Of a DNA stretch of 64,000 nucleotides, positions 1-8,310 are shown in pieces. Position numbers and translations under genes: made by a program. The notes beneath the pieces were generated by a model, which was given only the letters and a program-made list of their open reading frames with translations, did no database searches and was not told the origin of the DNA. Source of the DNA: Candidatus Thiothrix anitrata (GTDB lineage Bacteria > Pseudomonadota > Gammaproteobacteria > Thiotrichales > Thiotrichaceae); contig NZ_CP072800.1 of the NCBI RefSeq assembly GCF_017901155.1, positions 2,879,283 to 2,943,282 on the forward strand, written 5' to 3'. How positions within the stretch are numbered: position 1 is the stretch's first letter; the number at the start of each line of letters is the position of its first letter.

Positions 1-1
1 T

Positions 2-2656
2 GAACCACCATTGGCGAGTGTCATGGTTGAAGTCTATCGCCAAGGCGATGACCCTGACGTAGACATGGCTATTGGTGTCACTGAAACTGACCGCTTTGGT
101 TGCTACAGCTTCGAGCATCTGCGCCCCGGTAGCTACTTCGTGCATGTGCCTTATTATCAGGTGGTGCTGGATAGCAGCTTGGAGCTGAAACCGCTGTACG
201 CTTACCTAAGCAGTAAAGGCAATGATGGTGATACCGGTGTTGACGACACCCAAGGCGAAAACGGTATTGACGAATTGGCAACACTGGCACTATCCGGGAT
301 CAAAACCGACAGTTTTACTCTGATGCCTGGTCAAGAGCCAACGGATGAGCGTGCTTGTGGCAAAACCACCCCAGCAACACTGGCAGACGACAGCTACGAC
401 GGCACGCAAGACATTGGTGTATTGCGTTACATGCAGTTGGGTAACTACGTCTGGTTTGACCGCAATGCCAACGGGATTCAGGATGCGGGAGAAGTCGGGA
501 TTGAAAATGCTACGGCTGAACTGTTCCTCGCGGATGGTACAACACAAGCATTGGACATTCATGGTAATCCGGTCGCTCCTGTCAAAACCGATGCAACGGG
601 TAAATACCTATTCACTGCACTAGCTCCGGGAGAATACGTGGTACGGGTAACACCGCCGCAAGAAGACTATATGGTGTCGCCTAAAGTAGTGATTGACCCG
701 AACAACGATGACAACAGTGATTCCAATGCACAAGCAGTACCGGAACAAGTGTACGCACAATCTGGCGTGGTTAAACTCGCTTACGATAGCGAACCCATGC
801 ACGACGGTGATTTGGAAAATCCGAACTCTAACCTCACGGTCGACTTCGGTTTCTACATCCCGGTTGCCGTTGGTGATCGCGTGTGGCTGGATCGTAATGG
901 TAATGGGCAGCAAGACCCCGAAGATTTAAATATCGGCGGAGCTATTGTGACCCTGTACGCGGCTGACGGTGTAACGCCAGTGAAGGATGCTTACGACCGC
1001 GCAGTAGAACCACAAACCACCACGGATAGCGGTCAGTATTACTTCGACTACTTGTTGGAAGGCGAATACATAATCACAGTCAAAGCCCCGTCTGAGGTTT
1101 ACCTACCGACTAAGGGTGGCATTGATGCAGATGACGATGGCAGCGACACCGACTCCAATGCCCTGCTATTAGTGGAAGGTGTCAGCAGCAGTCTGCCATT
1201 CACCCTGACAGCGCGGACTGAGCCGACCGCTGACAACGAAGTGGCAAATGTACGCGACAGCAGCAGTAACCGTTCGGTTGACTTCGGCTTCATCCGTCCA
1301 CTGGCAGTGGGTGACTTCATCTGGAGTGACACCAACGCCAACGGTATCCAAGATGATGCTGAAAAAGGCATGGTCGGTAGCCGCGTCAACCTGTTGACCT
1401 CAGCAGGCAACCCGGTCACTAACCTCAAGGGCGAAACCGTTGCTGAAATCGTGGTGGATGAAACCGGGGTTTACCGCTTTGAAATGCTCATGGAAGGCCA
1501 ATATGTGGTGCGCGTTAACCCGCCAGCCGACTACATTGCCAGCAAGCCAGAAGCGGTAACGGACATCACCAAGGACAGTAACTGCGAAGCGACTGATACC
1601 AAAGAACTATTCCAGACTAAAGTGCAAGAGCTGCGCTTCAACGGGCAACCAGAAACCAGCGTCGATGGTGACAACAGTGACCGTGACATGACCTTGGACT
1701 GCGGGTTCTTCGCTCCGGTTGGGGTGGGTGACTTGATCTGGGAAGACAGCAATGGTGACGGTGAACAAACCGCTGGCGAACCCGGTATCTTGGGTGCAAA
1801 AGTGGCACTGCTGACCAGTGACGGCCTGCAACCTGTTGACATACACGGCAATGAAGTGACGGCCTTCACGACGTTAGCGGATGGCAAATACCAGTTCAAG
1901 GACTTGTTCCCCGGCGACTACATTGTGCAGGTAACACCACCGGATGGTTATCACCTCACCAAAGGCGATGCCGACCCGGATGAAAACCCATCCAACAAGG
2001 ATAACAACTGTGTGGCTGCGGAAAGCAAAATCCAAACCAAAGTCTTCAGCTTGTTAGGTGGCACAGAACCGGCGGCGGAAGTCGATGGTGACGACCATAA
2101 CCACGATAGCACCGTGGATTGCGGTTTTACCCGCTCCACCGCTATTGGTGGCCCGGTATGGGTTGACCTGAACGCAGATGGTGTGCAAGTACAAGGTGAA
2201 CCTAGCATTCCGGGCTTGGAAGTCAAACTGACGGATTGCGCGAATAACACCGTTGCCAATATCTACGGTGAAATTGTGCCGCCAACAGTAACTGACGCAA
2301 ACGGCTTATACCGTTTCGACAAACTGAAAGCAGGTAACTACTGTGTGATTGTCAAAAATCCACCTTCTTACCGTCCTACCCTTGCGGTTGAAAACCCCAA
2401 CGGTAATGAAGAAACCGCCAACATCGACAGTAACGGTGCAATCCAGCTTGACGGTTACGTCAGCAGCAGCACCGTCAACCTGAGCTGGAATCAAGAACCC
2501 GTCAATGACGGTGACAATGACCCCAGCACTAACCTGACGATTGGCTTCGGCTTCATCCCGATGCTGGCAATCCCGACGGTCAGTCAGTGGAGTTTGATCA
2601 TGATGAGCCTGATGCTGATGTTGGCTGGGGTTTACTGGCAACGCCGCAGAAACTGA
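2..2656 (+). CDS. SdrD-type B-repeat surface protein with IPTL-CTERM tail (5' end outside window)
   Basis: The frame is open from the first base of the window, so the N-terminus and signal peptide lie upstream; the TTG at 11 is unlikely to be the true start. At least five B-type repeats are visible, each opening with a V/I-G-D-x-(V/I)-W-x-D-x-N-(A/G)-(N/D)-G core and closing in a G-(E/D/N)-Y-x-V-x-V turn; they start near positions 436, 868, 1306, 1723 and 2143, with a partial one before them. The Asp/Asn-rich loops suggest Ca2+-stabilised Ig-like modules. The C-terminus (from about 2573) reads IPTVSQWS, then a hydrophobic helix, then RRR: the IPTL-CTERM sorting signal, expected to be processed by an exosortase-like enzyme. 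Probably a cell-surface or sheath-associated adhesin; the ligand cannot be read from sequence. Confidence 0.85.
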   Translation, partial: EPPLASVMVEVYRQGDDPDVDMAIGVTETDRFGCYSFEHLRPGSYFVHVPYYQVVLDSSLELKPLYAYLSSKGNDGDTGVDDTQGENGIDELATLALSGIKTDSFTLMPGQEPTDERACGKTTPATLADDSYDGTQDIGVLRYMQLGNYVWFDRNANGIQDAGEVGIENATAELFLADGTTQALDIHGNPVAPVKTDATGKYLFTALAPGEYVVRVTPPQEDYMVSPKVVIDPNNDDNSDSNAQAVPEQVYAQSGVVKLAYDSEPMHDGDLENPNSNLTVDFGFYIPVAVGDRVWLDRNGNGQQDPEDLNIGGAIVTLYAADGVTPVKDAYDRAVEPQTTTDSGQYYFDYLLEGEYIITVKAPSEVYLPTKGGIDADDDGSDTDSNALLLVEGVSSSLPFTLTARTEPTADNEVANVRDSSSNRSVDFGFIRPLAVGDFIWSDTNANGIQDDAEKGMVGSRVNLLTSAGNPVTNLKGETVAEIVVDETGVYRFEMLMEGQYVVRVNPPADYIASKPEAVTDITKDSNCEATDTKELFQTKVQELRFNGQPETSVDGDNSDRDMTLDCGFFAPVGVGDLIWEDSNGDGEQTAGEPGILGAKVALLTSDGLQPVDIHGNEVTAFTTLADGKYQFKDLFPGDYIVQVTPPDGYHLTKGDADPDENPSNKDNNCVAAESKIQTKVFSLLGGTEPAAEVDGDDHNHDSTVDCGFTRSTAIGGPVWVDLNADGVQVQGEPSIPGLEVKLTDCANNTVANIYGEIVPPTVTDANGLYRFDKLKAGNYCVIVKNPPSYRPTLAVENPNGNEETANIDSNGAIQLDGYVSSSTVNLSWNQEPVNDGDNDPSTNLTIGFGFIPMLAIPTVSQWSLIMMSLMLMLAGVYWQRRRN

Positions 2657-2671
2657 TAACTCATCATAAAC

Positions 2672-2700
2672 AAGGCGGACTTCGTGTCCGCCTTCGTTTT
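2672..2700 (+). terminator. Rho-independent terminator after the B-repeat gene
   Basis: A 9-bp perfect stem (AAGGCGGAC / GTCCGCCTT, 2672-2680 with 2686-2694) closes a TTCGT loop and is followed by CGTTTT. It sits 16 bases after the stop codon of the surface protein gene. Confidence 0.8.
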
Positions 2701-2875
2701 ATAGCACTCTTCGGTTTTATGTTTGCGTACAAGACAAGTTTAATACCCGACCGGTTATCCAGTCGGGGTTAAGCCTACGCAGATTATTATTTGAGCGGCG
2801 AGGGGTGTGATCTGATTACATCCAGATGAAAGACTGACACCACATCGGTCTCAAGTAAATACATTGGGGCAAACA

Positions 2876-4771
2876 ATGATTAAGAAAACAACAACTCACT
2901 TGAGTTCGGTAGGGATCGCACTGCTTCTTGCTGCACCTTCCGTTTATGCGGCCTGTCCAACCGGTACGAGCACGGTTAACTTTACGTGGGATGGCGCAGG
3001 CTCAGGCAATAATGCTACGTGGGGTTTCACCGATACCAGCAAAACCTATACCGTGAACTACACGGATACGTCAGGTAGTCCCGCGTCCGTTGACATTACC
3101 ATGAGCCTGCGAGACCCCGATAAAATCAACGTTGATAGTGATGTCCGTGATGCAGGCAACCACAAATACGACCCAGCAGGTGGTTGCTTACCCTCAACCG
3201 GTGAAACCACTGACCAATGGGCAGGTAATGGCAGTATCATCGACCCTTGGGATTCTGATTGTAATGGATTAGCCAGCACCCTGGTTACTGGTACACGAAT
3301 GGCCTATGGCCCCGGTTTTTTGACGTGGGTAGCTCTTTCCTCTCACCATGAACAGGAAATGTTTCTGGATTTTAGCTTTTCACGCCCTGCGATGATGATG
3401 GATCAATTCACTATTGGTGACATCGACTCAGCAGGCCTTGCTTACGAGAGCAATCCACCAATGAGCATTTATGAACGACCGGGTAACTCTTATCAAGATG
3501 AAGTAGGGTTATTCGCTTCGATGAATGGTGTTGACGTACCCACCATTATCTCGCAAGTTGGTAGCACATTAACCGTTACCGGACAAACTATTCGCTCTTT
3601 CTACGACACCAATATTATTAATAACCTAGCACCAACAGATCCACAAGGCACAGTCACTGTTGCGACCGCCAGCCCTATCGACAAATTCAGCATCATGTAC
3701 TCCAACGGTGAAGAAGATGCCCTAGACGAGCAAGCAAATCCTAACTTGTACTCATGGTGGTCTGGCACTAACGGTGCAACTAACGGTGCGAGCGATAACC
3801 ACGCAGTACGGGTTTCGGGATTTACGTTTTGTATGGCAGAACCTCCCAAAGATTTCGGTGACGCGCCCGCTACTTATCCGACACTCCAAGCCGACAATGG
3901 TGCTAACCATCTTATGAGTCAATCATTGTATCTTGGCGATTGCGTGGATGCTGATACCAATGGGCAAGTAACAGCAACACCCAGCGGTGATGATAATGCG
4001 ACCGGTAGCATTACCTATGGTATTTGTGCCACTGCTGGCGCGGATGAAGACTCTATCACACCGGTATCACTGAGCGATGGACAAACCTCCCCTTCAGTCA
4101 CCGTAAAAACACACAACACCACAGGTGCGGATGCCACTTTAGCGTGCTGGATTGATTACAACGGCGATAAAACCTTTGATAACGCGACCGAACGCACCAG
4201 CACCACTGTCGCGAATAATGCAACGAGTGTTAGCTTGACGCTACCAAACGTACCCGCAACCACCAGCACCACTACCGGTGGCAGCACTGTGATGCGTTGC
4301 CGTTTAGCGACTAATGCCGGTGAAATCGCTAATGCCACGGGCAATGCTGGCAGTGGTGAAATTGAAGATCACCCTGTTACATTAACTGCGGCAGCACCTG
4401 TTTGCGCTACTGTCACGAATACCGTCAACATTACCACATTGAATGAAACTGACAGCAATGCAGCCAACAACACCGCATCAGCCGCTATACAAGCGAACTG
4501 TGCAGAGACAAAAACAGATTTGAAACTGGTAAAAGTTGCCAATAAAACTACCGTAAAACGTGGTGATACGGTGATCTACACCATTACGCTGGAAAACGAA
4601 AGTGACGCTATTGCAACCAATGTGAAAGTCGCAGAAGATCTCCCCAACAGCCTTACCTTGGTCACCGCCACCCCAAGCCAAGGGACGTTTGCCAATGGTA
4701 TATGGGATGTGGGTAATGTTGCCGCACGCACTACGCTCACTCTGACCTTGGAAGTGACAGTAAACCCATAG
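2876..4771 (+). CDS. Secreted GEVED/DUF11-domain surface protein
   Basis: The ATG at 2876 opens a clear Sec signal peptide (MIKKTTTHL, hydrophobic core, VYA-AC cleavage site near residue 26); an upstream in-frame TTG adds nothing useful. Residues about 30-325 form a domain I do not recognise. From about residue 330 a DFGDAPATYP motif leads into a GEVED domain (WIDYNGDKTFDNATE ... GEIEDHPVTL), and the last ~85 residues are one DUF11 (conserved-repeat) domain with the typical RGDTVIYTITLEN strand. There is no visible membrane anchor or CTERM tail, so the protein is probably secreted or peripherally attached. It follows the B-repeat protein in the same orientation but beyond a terminator, so it likely has its own promoter in the ~200-bp gap. 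Function unknown; a surface/adhesion role is inference. Confidence 0.75.
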   Translation: MIKKTTTHLSSVGIALLLAAPSVYAACPTGTSTVNFTWDGAGSGNNATWGFTDTSKTYTVNYTDTSGSPASVDITMSLRDPDKINVDSDVRDAGNHKYDPAGGCLPSTGETTDQWAGNGSIIDPWDSDCNGLASTLVTGTRMAYGPGFLTWVALSSHHEQEMFLDFSFSRPAMMMDQFTIGDIDSAGLAYESNPPMSIYERPGNSYQDEVGLFASMNGVDVPTIISQVGSTLTVTGQTIRSFYDTNIINNLAPTDPQGTVTVATASPIDKFSIMYSNGEEDALDEQANPNLYSWWSGTNGATNGASDNHAVRVSGFTFCMAEPPKDFGDAPATYPTLQADNGANHLMSQSLYLGDCVDADTNGQVTATPSGDDNATGSITYGICATAGADEDSITPVSLSDGQTSPSVTVKTHNTTGADATLACWIDYNGDKTFDNATERTSTTVANNATSVSLTLPNVPATTSTTTGGSTVMRCRLATNAGEIANATGNAGSGEIEDHPVTLTAAAPVCATVTNTVNITTLNETDSNAANNTASAAIQANCAETKTDLKLVKVANKTTVKRGDTVIYTITLENESDAIATNVKVAEDLPNSLTLVTATPSQGTFANGIWDVGNVAARTTLTLTLEVTVNP

Positions 4772-4969
4772 GGATATAACTTCCTCATAGAATCGATGTT
4801 TTTGAAGATGGGTAGGCACGGCAAATGCCACTGCCCCCCCTCTCCAACATCCACCCTAAGTCCTACTAAAAAAATCAGAAAATACTGCTAACTTTGCGAT
4901 TTCACAAAACAACAAATATTAGCATTCACTAATATGAACGCACGTTTTGAAACTTTGGAGAACATCGCT

Positions 4970-6175
4970 ATGTTCAACTTACGTCGTAATATCGGGGATG
5001 ATTATTCCCCGCTGTACTTTTTATCAGCATTGGGTGCGGGTGGCGCGGTTGTTACCTTCTTTATGTACCTGATGTTCATGACACCTCACAAAGCAACACC
5101 GATTCCAACCTGGGAGTCGCTGCAAGCCGTGCTGCAAGGTGATAACTTAATGCTACAAATCCTGACGCTGACTGCTTTACTGGGTATTGTGATATTTTCG
5201 TTCTTACACATGCATTTGCTAGTGTGGAATGTGCGTGAATACCGTTATTTCAGCCAAACGGCCACTTATCAAAAATTGCGTAACAGTAATGCTGAGGTAC
5301 AGCGCATGGCACTGCCACTGACGTTTGCCATGAGCATTAACGTCGGCTTTATTCTGGGCGCGCTGTTTGTGCCGGGGCTTTGGTCAGTTGTGGAATACTT
5401 ATTCCCGCTTGCTATTTTAGCGTTTGCGGTAACAGGTTGGTTTGCGGCACGCATTTTCATCGGCTTTATGACGCGGGTCTTGGTGACCGGGCATTTTGAT
5501 TGCAGTCGTAATAACAATCTGAGCCAAATGTTAGCCATTTTTGCTTTTGGGATGGTGGGTGTGGGTTTTTCAGCCTCAGCTGCCATGAGCCATAATCAAC
5601 TGACTTCCGGCATTGGTTTAATGCTGTCGTTAATGTTTGTCAGTGCTGCGGGCTTATTGGCTGTGACCAAGTTGATTCTGGGGTTTCGTTCCATGCTGGA
5701 GCACGGTATTGATCGCGAATCATCGGTATCATTGTGGATCATTATTCCTATTATTACCGTTGGCGGTATTGCAATGTATCGGCTGTCAATGGCAATGCAT
5801 CACAACTTTGGGGTACATGTCGAACCGATTCAAAGCCTTGGCTTGCTGACGGTGTTGATCAGTATTCAACTATTGTTCGCGGTGCTTGGCTATGCAGTAA
5901 TGAAAAAATTAGGCTATTTCGATAGTTATGTGTATGGCAAAGAGAAAAGTGCCGGATCATTCGCGTTGATCTGTCCCGGTGTTGCTGGTTATGTACTGGG
6001 ATTTTTCTTCATTCACATTGGCTTGGTAGGTACGGGTCTACTGGAAAAGAACTCCCTGACGTATTTTTTCCTGCTCGTACCCTTGGTGGTGTTGCAAATC
6101 CAAACCTTGTGGGGATTATTCCACCTGAGTGGCAAGTTACTGAAACAGCAACCTGCTGCTGTGGTAGCCGCTTGA
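4970..6175 (+). CDS. Polytopic membrane protein, possibly TsoY/SLAC1-like
   Basis: About 400 residues with roughly ten hydrophobic segments, loosely resembling TDT/SLAC1-type anion-channel folds; the sequence opening MFNLRRNIGDDYSPLYFLSA reminds me of proteins labelled TsoY family, but I cannot confirm this. I chose ATG 4970 because GGAG at 4957-4960 lies nine bases upstream; the alternative ATG at 4934 has no ribosome-binding site. The stop codon (6173-6175) abuts the stop of the convergent FNR-like gene with no bases between, so both transcripts must read through each other's 3' ends unless terminated inside coding sequence. Substrate unknown. Confidence 0.6.
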   Translation: MFNLRRNIGDDYSPLYFLSALGAGGAVVTFFMYLMFMTPHKATPIPTWESLQAVLQGDNLMLQILTLTALLGIVIFSFLHMHLLVWNVREYRYFSQTATYQKLRNSNAEVQRMALPLTFAMSINVGFILGALFVPGLWSVVEYLFPLAILAFAVTGWFAARIFIGFMTRVLVTGHFDCSRNNNLSQMLAIFAFGMVGVGFSASAAMSHNQLTSGIGLMLSLMFVSAAGLLAVTKLILGFRSMLEHGIDRESSVSLWIIIPIITVGGIAMYRLSMAMHHNFGVHVEPIQSLGLLTVLISIQLLFAVLGYAVMKKLGYFDSYVYGKEKSAGSFALICPGVAGYVLGFFFIHIGLVGTGLLEKNSLTYFFLLVPLVVLQIQTLWGLFHLSGKLLKQQPAAVVAA

Positions 6176-6877
6176 TTACCCTTCGATAGCAACTGCTTGA
6201 CGTAACCCGGCAGCATCCAGTATCTGGATGTTGCCGCGTGACTCACCAATGAAGCCTTGACGTTTCCAATCCGCTAAAAAACGACTGATAGTTTCAATAG
6301 TAACACCCAACAACTCACCAATCTCCGCACGATTCAACGGCAATGCCACCCAAGTATCCGGCGCATTGCCCGCACACCAACGCAATAAAAATGACGCTAA
6401 ACGTTCTGCTGCTTTTTTTGTGCCCAGCTCAACCAACATGCTCTCCGCACGATGCAAACGCTCCAACCAACGCTTCGTCATTTCAGCTTCAATTTTGGGA
6501 TGCGTTTGTTTGAGTTTCAGCAAATCTGCCAACGGTAGACGACAGACATCCAAAGAAGTTAAGGCAATAGCGGAGTGTTTATAATTCACCCCAGACAAAC
6601 CGCCAAAACCAAAGAAATCACCGGCACGCAACAATTGCACAATGTGCGAACGTCCATCGGCTAAGGTATTGACTATTTTGACAAAACCCTGCCTCAGGGT
6701 ATAAGCGTAACGCGCCTCCATCCCTTGGTGGTAGATAATGTCATTCGCGTCATAATGAATGATGGCTGGTTGGAATGCCTGAATTTGCTCGACTTCCGCC
6801 GCGTCCAATGTCGAAAAAATCGTAATGGGACGGATCGAACAACTCAGGCACTGACCTTTAGTTGGGTGGTGCGACAT
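6176..6877 (-). CDS. Crp/Fnr-family transcriptional regulator, FNR-like with one cluster Cys replaced
   Basis: 233 residues: N-terminal Cys motif, cyclic-nucleotide-binding-like beta barrel (about 35-125), dimer helix, and winged HTH (about 165-225). The recognition helix reads VTIETISRF, matching the E..SR contacts of E. coli FNR, so TTGAT half-sites are the expected target. Aligned with E. coli FNR, Cys20, Cys23 and Cys122 are kept (C10, C13, C112) but the position of Cys29 is Thr19. A [4Fe-4S] cluster with the classical four Cys ligands therefore cannot form as in E. coli; a three-Cys or different cluster is possible. A likely target in this window is the FNR box upstream of ccoN. An alternative reading is a nitrosative-stress sensor of the same family. 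Confidence 0.85.
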   Translation of the reverse strand: MSHHPTKGQCLSCSIRPITIFSTLDAAEVEQIQAFQPAIIHYDANDIIYHQGMEARYAYTLRQGFVKIVNTLADGRSHIVQLLRAGDFFGFGGLSGVNYKHSAIALTSLDVCRLPLADLLKLKQTHPKIEAEMTKRWLERLHRAESMLVELGTKKAAERLASFLLRWCAGNAPDTWVALPLNRAEIGELLGVTIETISRFLADWKRQGFIGESRGNIQILDAAGLRQAVAIEG

Positions 6878-6913
6878 GCTCGTTTACCTTTAGGAAATCA
6901 GTATTAGTAAAAA

Positions 6914-6943
6914 ATAATATACCAATACACTGAGCAAGTACAA
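6914..6943 (-). promoter_or_regulatory. Candidate promoter of the FNR-like regulator gene
   Basis: On the minus strand TTGTAC (6943-6938) and TATTAT (6919-6914) are separated by 18 bases, about 36 bases upstream of the start codon. This fits a sigma70 promoter; it is a motif match only. Confidence 0.45.
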
Positions 6944-7026
6944 AACTAAGGGTAATCACCTCAAATTCCACCAAAAGCGGCTATACTGTCGGTGTAGCGT
7001 TCCCTAAAAACCAGTAAGCGAGGCTG

Positions 7027-7812
7027 ATGATGGAAACTGAACTGCTCATTCAAAAAGTCCTTGAAAAATTTCGTAAACGCAGCGATGAATTCGCGAACTC
7101 ACCGGATTACCCAGAAGACTATTACCCTTACGGGGACAACATAGCGCAACGGCTCACCCCGGCACTGGATCAGTACCGTGAACTCATGATCAGCCACACA
7201 GCCGATTTACTACCCCGTCTCAAAGCCCTGACTTGGGCATTGCGGATGTACATCAACGAAGATTACCGGGTCACTTATGCTTATCACTTAAAAAGCATGG
7301 GAACTATTCTCACCAAAACTGAGCTGGAATCCAGCACTTTAGACCCGACCAAAGTCAGGGTCAGCACTTACAATGCCTATGACTGGAAATGCAACAAACT
7401 GGTTGCTGATGCTTACGCTGTTGGTGGTGCAGTGGGATTAAGTATTGGTAAAAATTTAGACGGAGTAAAAACTAAAGGTAATGGCTATCCCGCTGCTTAC
7501 GATTGCAACAACAATACCTGTTATTTATGGGCTCCGCAGGCCAATATACTGGCAAAACAAAATTATAACCTCAGAAGCCTCACCAATGCCAAACCGCTAC
7601 GCAAAACCGGTGACTTGATGGCGCAACCAGAAGTTGGCGATATTATTTGCTTCCCCTCAGAAGGCGGCTTAGGGCATTCCTCACTTTATCTCGGTAAAAA
7701 ATTAATCATTAGTGCCAAAGAATCGGGAATTGACATCGAAGCAGAAGAATATGAAACCGAAGGGCACGACGGCAAGGCAAGAATCCGCAAATTTACCGGT
7801 TCCGGCAGGTAA
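7027..7812 (+). CDS. Putative NlpC/P60- or CHAP-like papain-fold protein
   Basis: 261 residues without signal peptide or membrane segment. The C-terminal half carries a possible catalytic Cys in DWKCNKLVADAY (about residue 120) and a later PEVGDIICFP segment followed by GLGHSSLYLG (His about residue 222). A Cys at a helix start, then a GD-hydrophobic strand and GH-x-x-hydrophobic-YLG is the layout of NlpC/P60 and CHAP amidases. The first ~110 residues are helical and unrecognised. The start is ATG ATG behind a GCGAGG. It stands alone between a divergent regulator and the folK end, so context gives no partner; no immunity-like gene is adjacent. A cell-wall amidase or toxin-like effector is possible but is inference. 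Confidence 0.5.
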   Translation: MMETELLIQKVLEKFRKRSDEFANSPDYPEDYYPYGDNIAQRLTPALDQYRELMISHTADLLPRLKALTWALRMYINEDYRVTYAYHLKSMGTILTKTELESSTLDPTKVRVSTYNAYDWKCNKLVADAYAVGGAVGLSIGKNLDGVKTKGNGYPAAYDCNNNTCYLWAPQANILAKQNYNLRSLTNAKPLRKTGDLMAQPEVGDIICFPSEGGLGHSSLYLGKKLIISAKESGIDIEAEEYETEGHDGKARIRKFTGSGR

Positions 7813-7818
7813 TGAATC

Positions 7819-8310
7819 TCACACTAACGGCTTAAGATCATCGCATGCCAATGCTGCACGGCATTGGTGTAGGGATTTGCCGTTCGGCAAGACAAGGCAA
7901 GGCGCAAGGTCAAGCAACGGTAAGATCACGAACGAACGCTCACAAATTCCCGGATGCGGTACACATAAGTCCATGTCCGTGATTATGGCATCAGCATACA
8001 GCAACAAGTCTAAGTCCAGAGTTCGCGCCCCCCAGCGCAATGCTGCGTCACGTACCCTCCCGTGCGCACGCTCAACCACAAACAACATTTGTAACACCGC
8101 ATGTGCATCCAATACGGTATCAACCGCAGCAACCGCATTGATGTAATCCGGCTGATCCTTCGGCCCCATCGGTTTACTGCTGTAAAAGCGTGATACGCCG
8201 CGTAGCGTGATACCCTGACAACCTGCAAGCTGAGCAAGTGCGGAATGCAGGTTAGCCAACGGATCACCAAGATTACTGCCCAACCCAATAAAACAGCGTA
8301 CCGCACTCAT
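7819..8310 (-). CDS. folK: 2-amino-4-hydroxy-6-hydroxymethyldihydropteridine pyrophosphokinase
   Basis: Transfers pyrophosphate from ATP to the pterin precursor in folate synthesis (cytosol). The 163-residue length is normal. Diagnostic motifs are the N-terminal IGLGSNLGDP, the RWGARTLDLDLLLY block holding the Mg2+-binding Asp pair, and the following VPHPGICERSFVILPL. Its ATG overlaps the pcnB stop by four bases (ATGA), the usual gammaproteobacterial pcnB-folK arrangement, so it is translationally coupled. The panB/panC genes that often follow are absent; the next gene converges from the other strand. Confidence 0.95.
   Translation of the reverse strand: MSAVRCFIGLGSNLGDPLANLHSALAQLAGCQGITLRGVSRFYSSKPMGPKDQPDYINAVAAVDTVLDAHAVLQMLFVVERAHGRVRDAALRWGARTLDLDLLLYADAIITDMDLCVPHPGICERSFVILPLLDLAPCLVLPNGKSLHQCRAALACDDLKPLV

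Noticed and set aside
2746-2767. Hairpin CCCGAC...GTCGGG upstream of the GEVED/DUF11 gene considered as a riboswitch (e.g. cyclic di-GMP)
   Set aside because: Only a single 6-bp stem is visible; none of the conserved loop sequences of known riboswitch classes are present.
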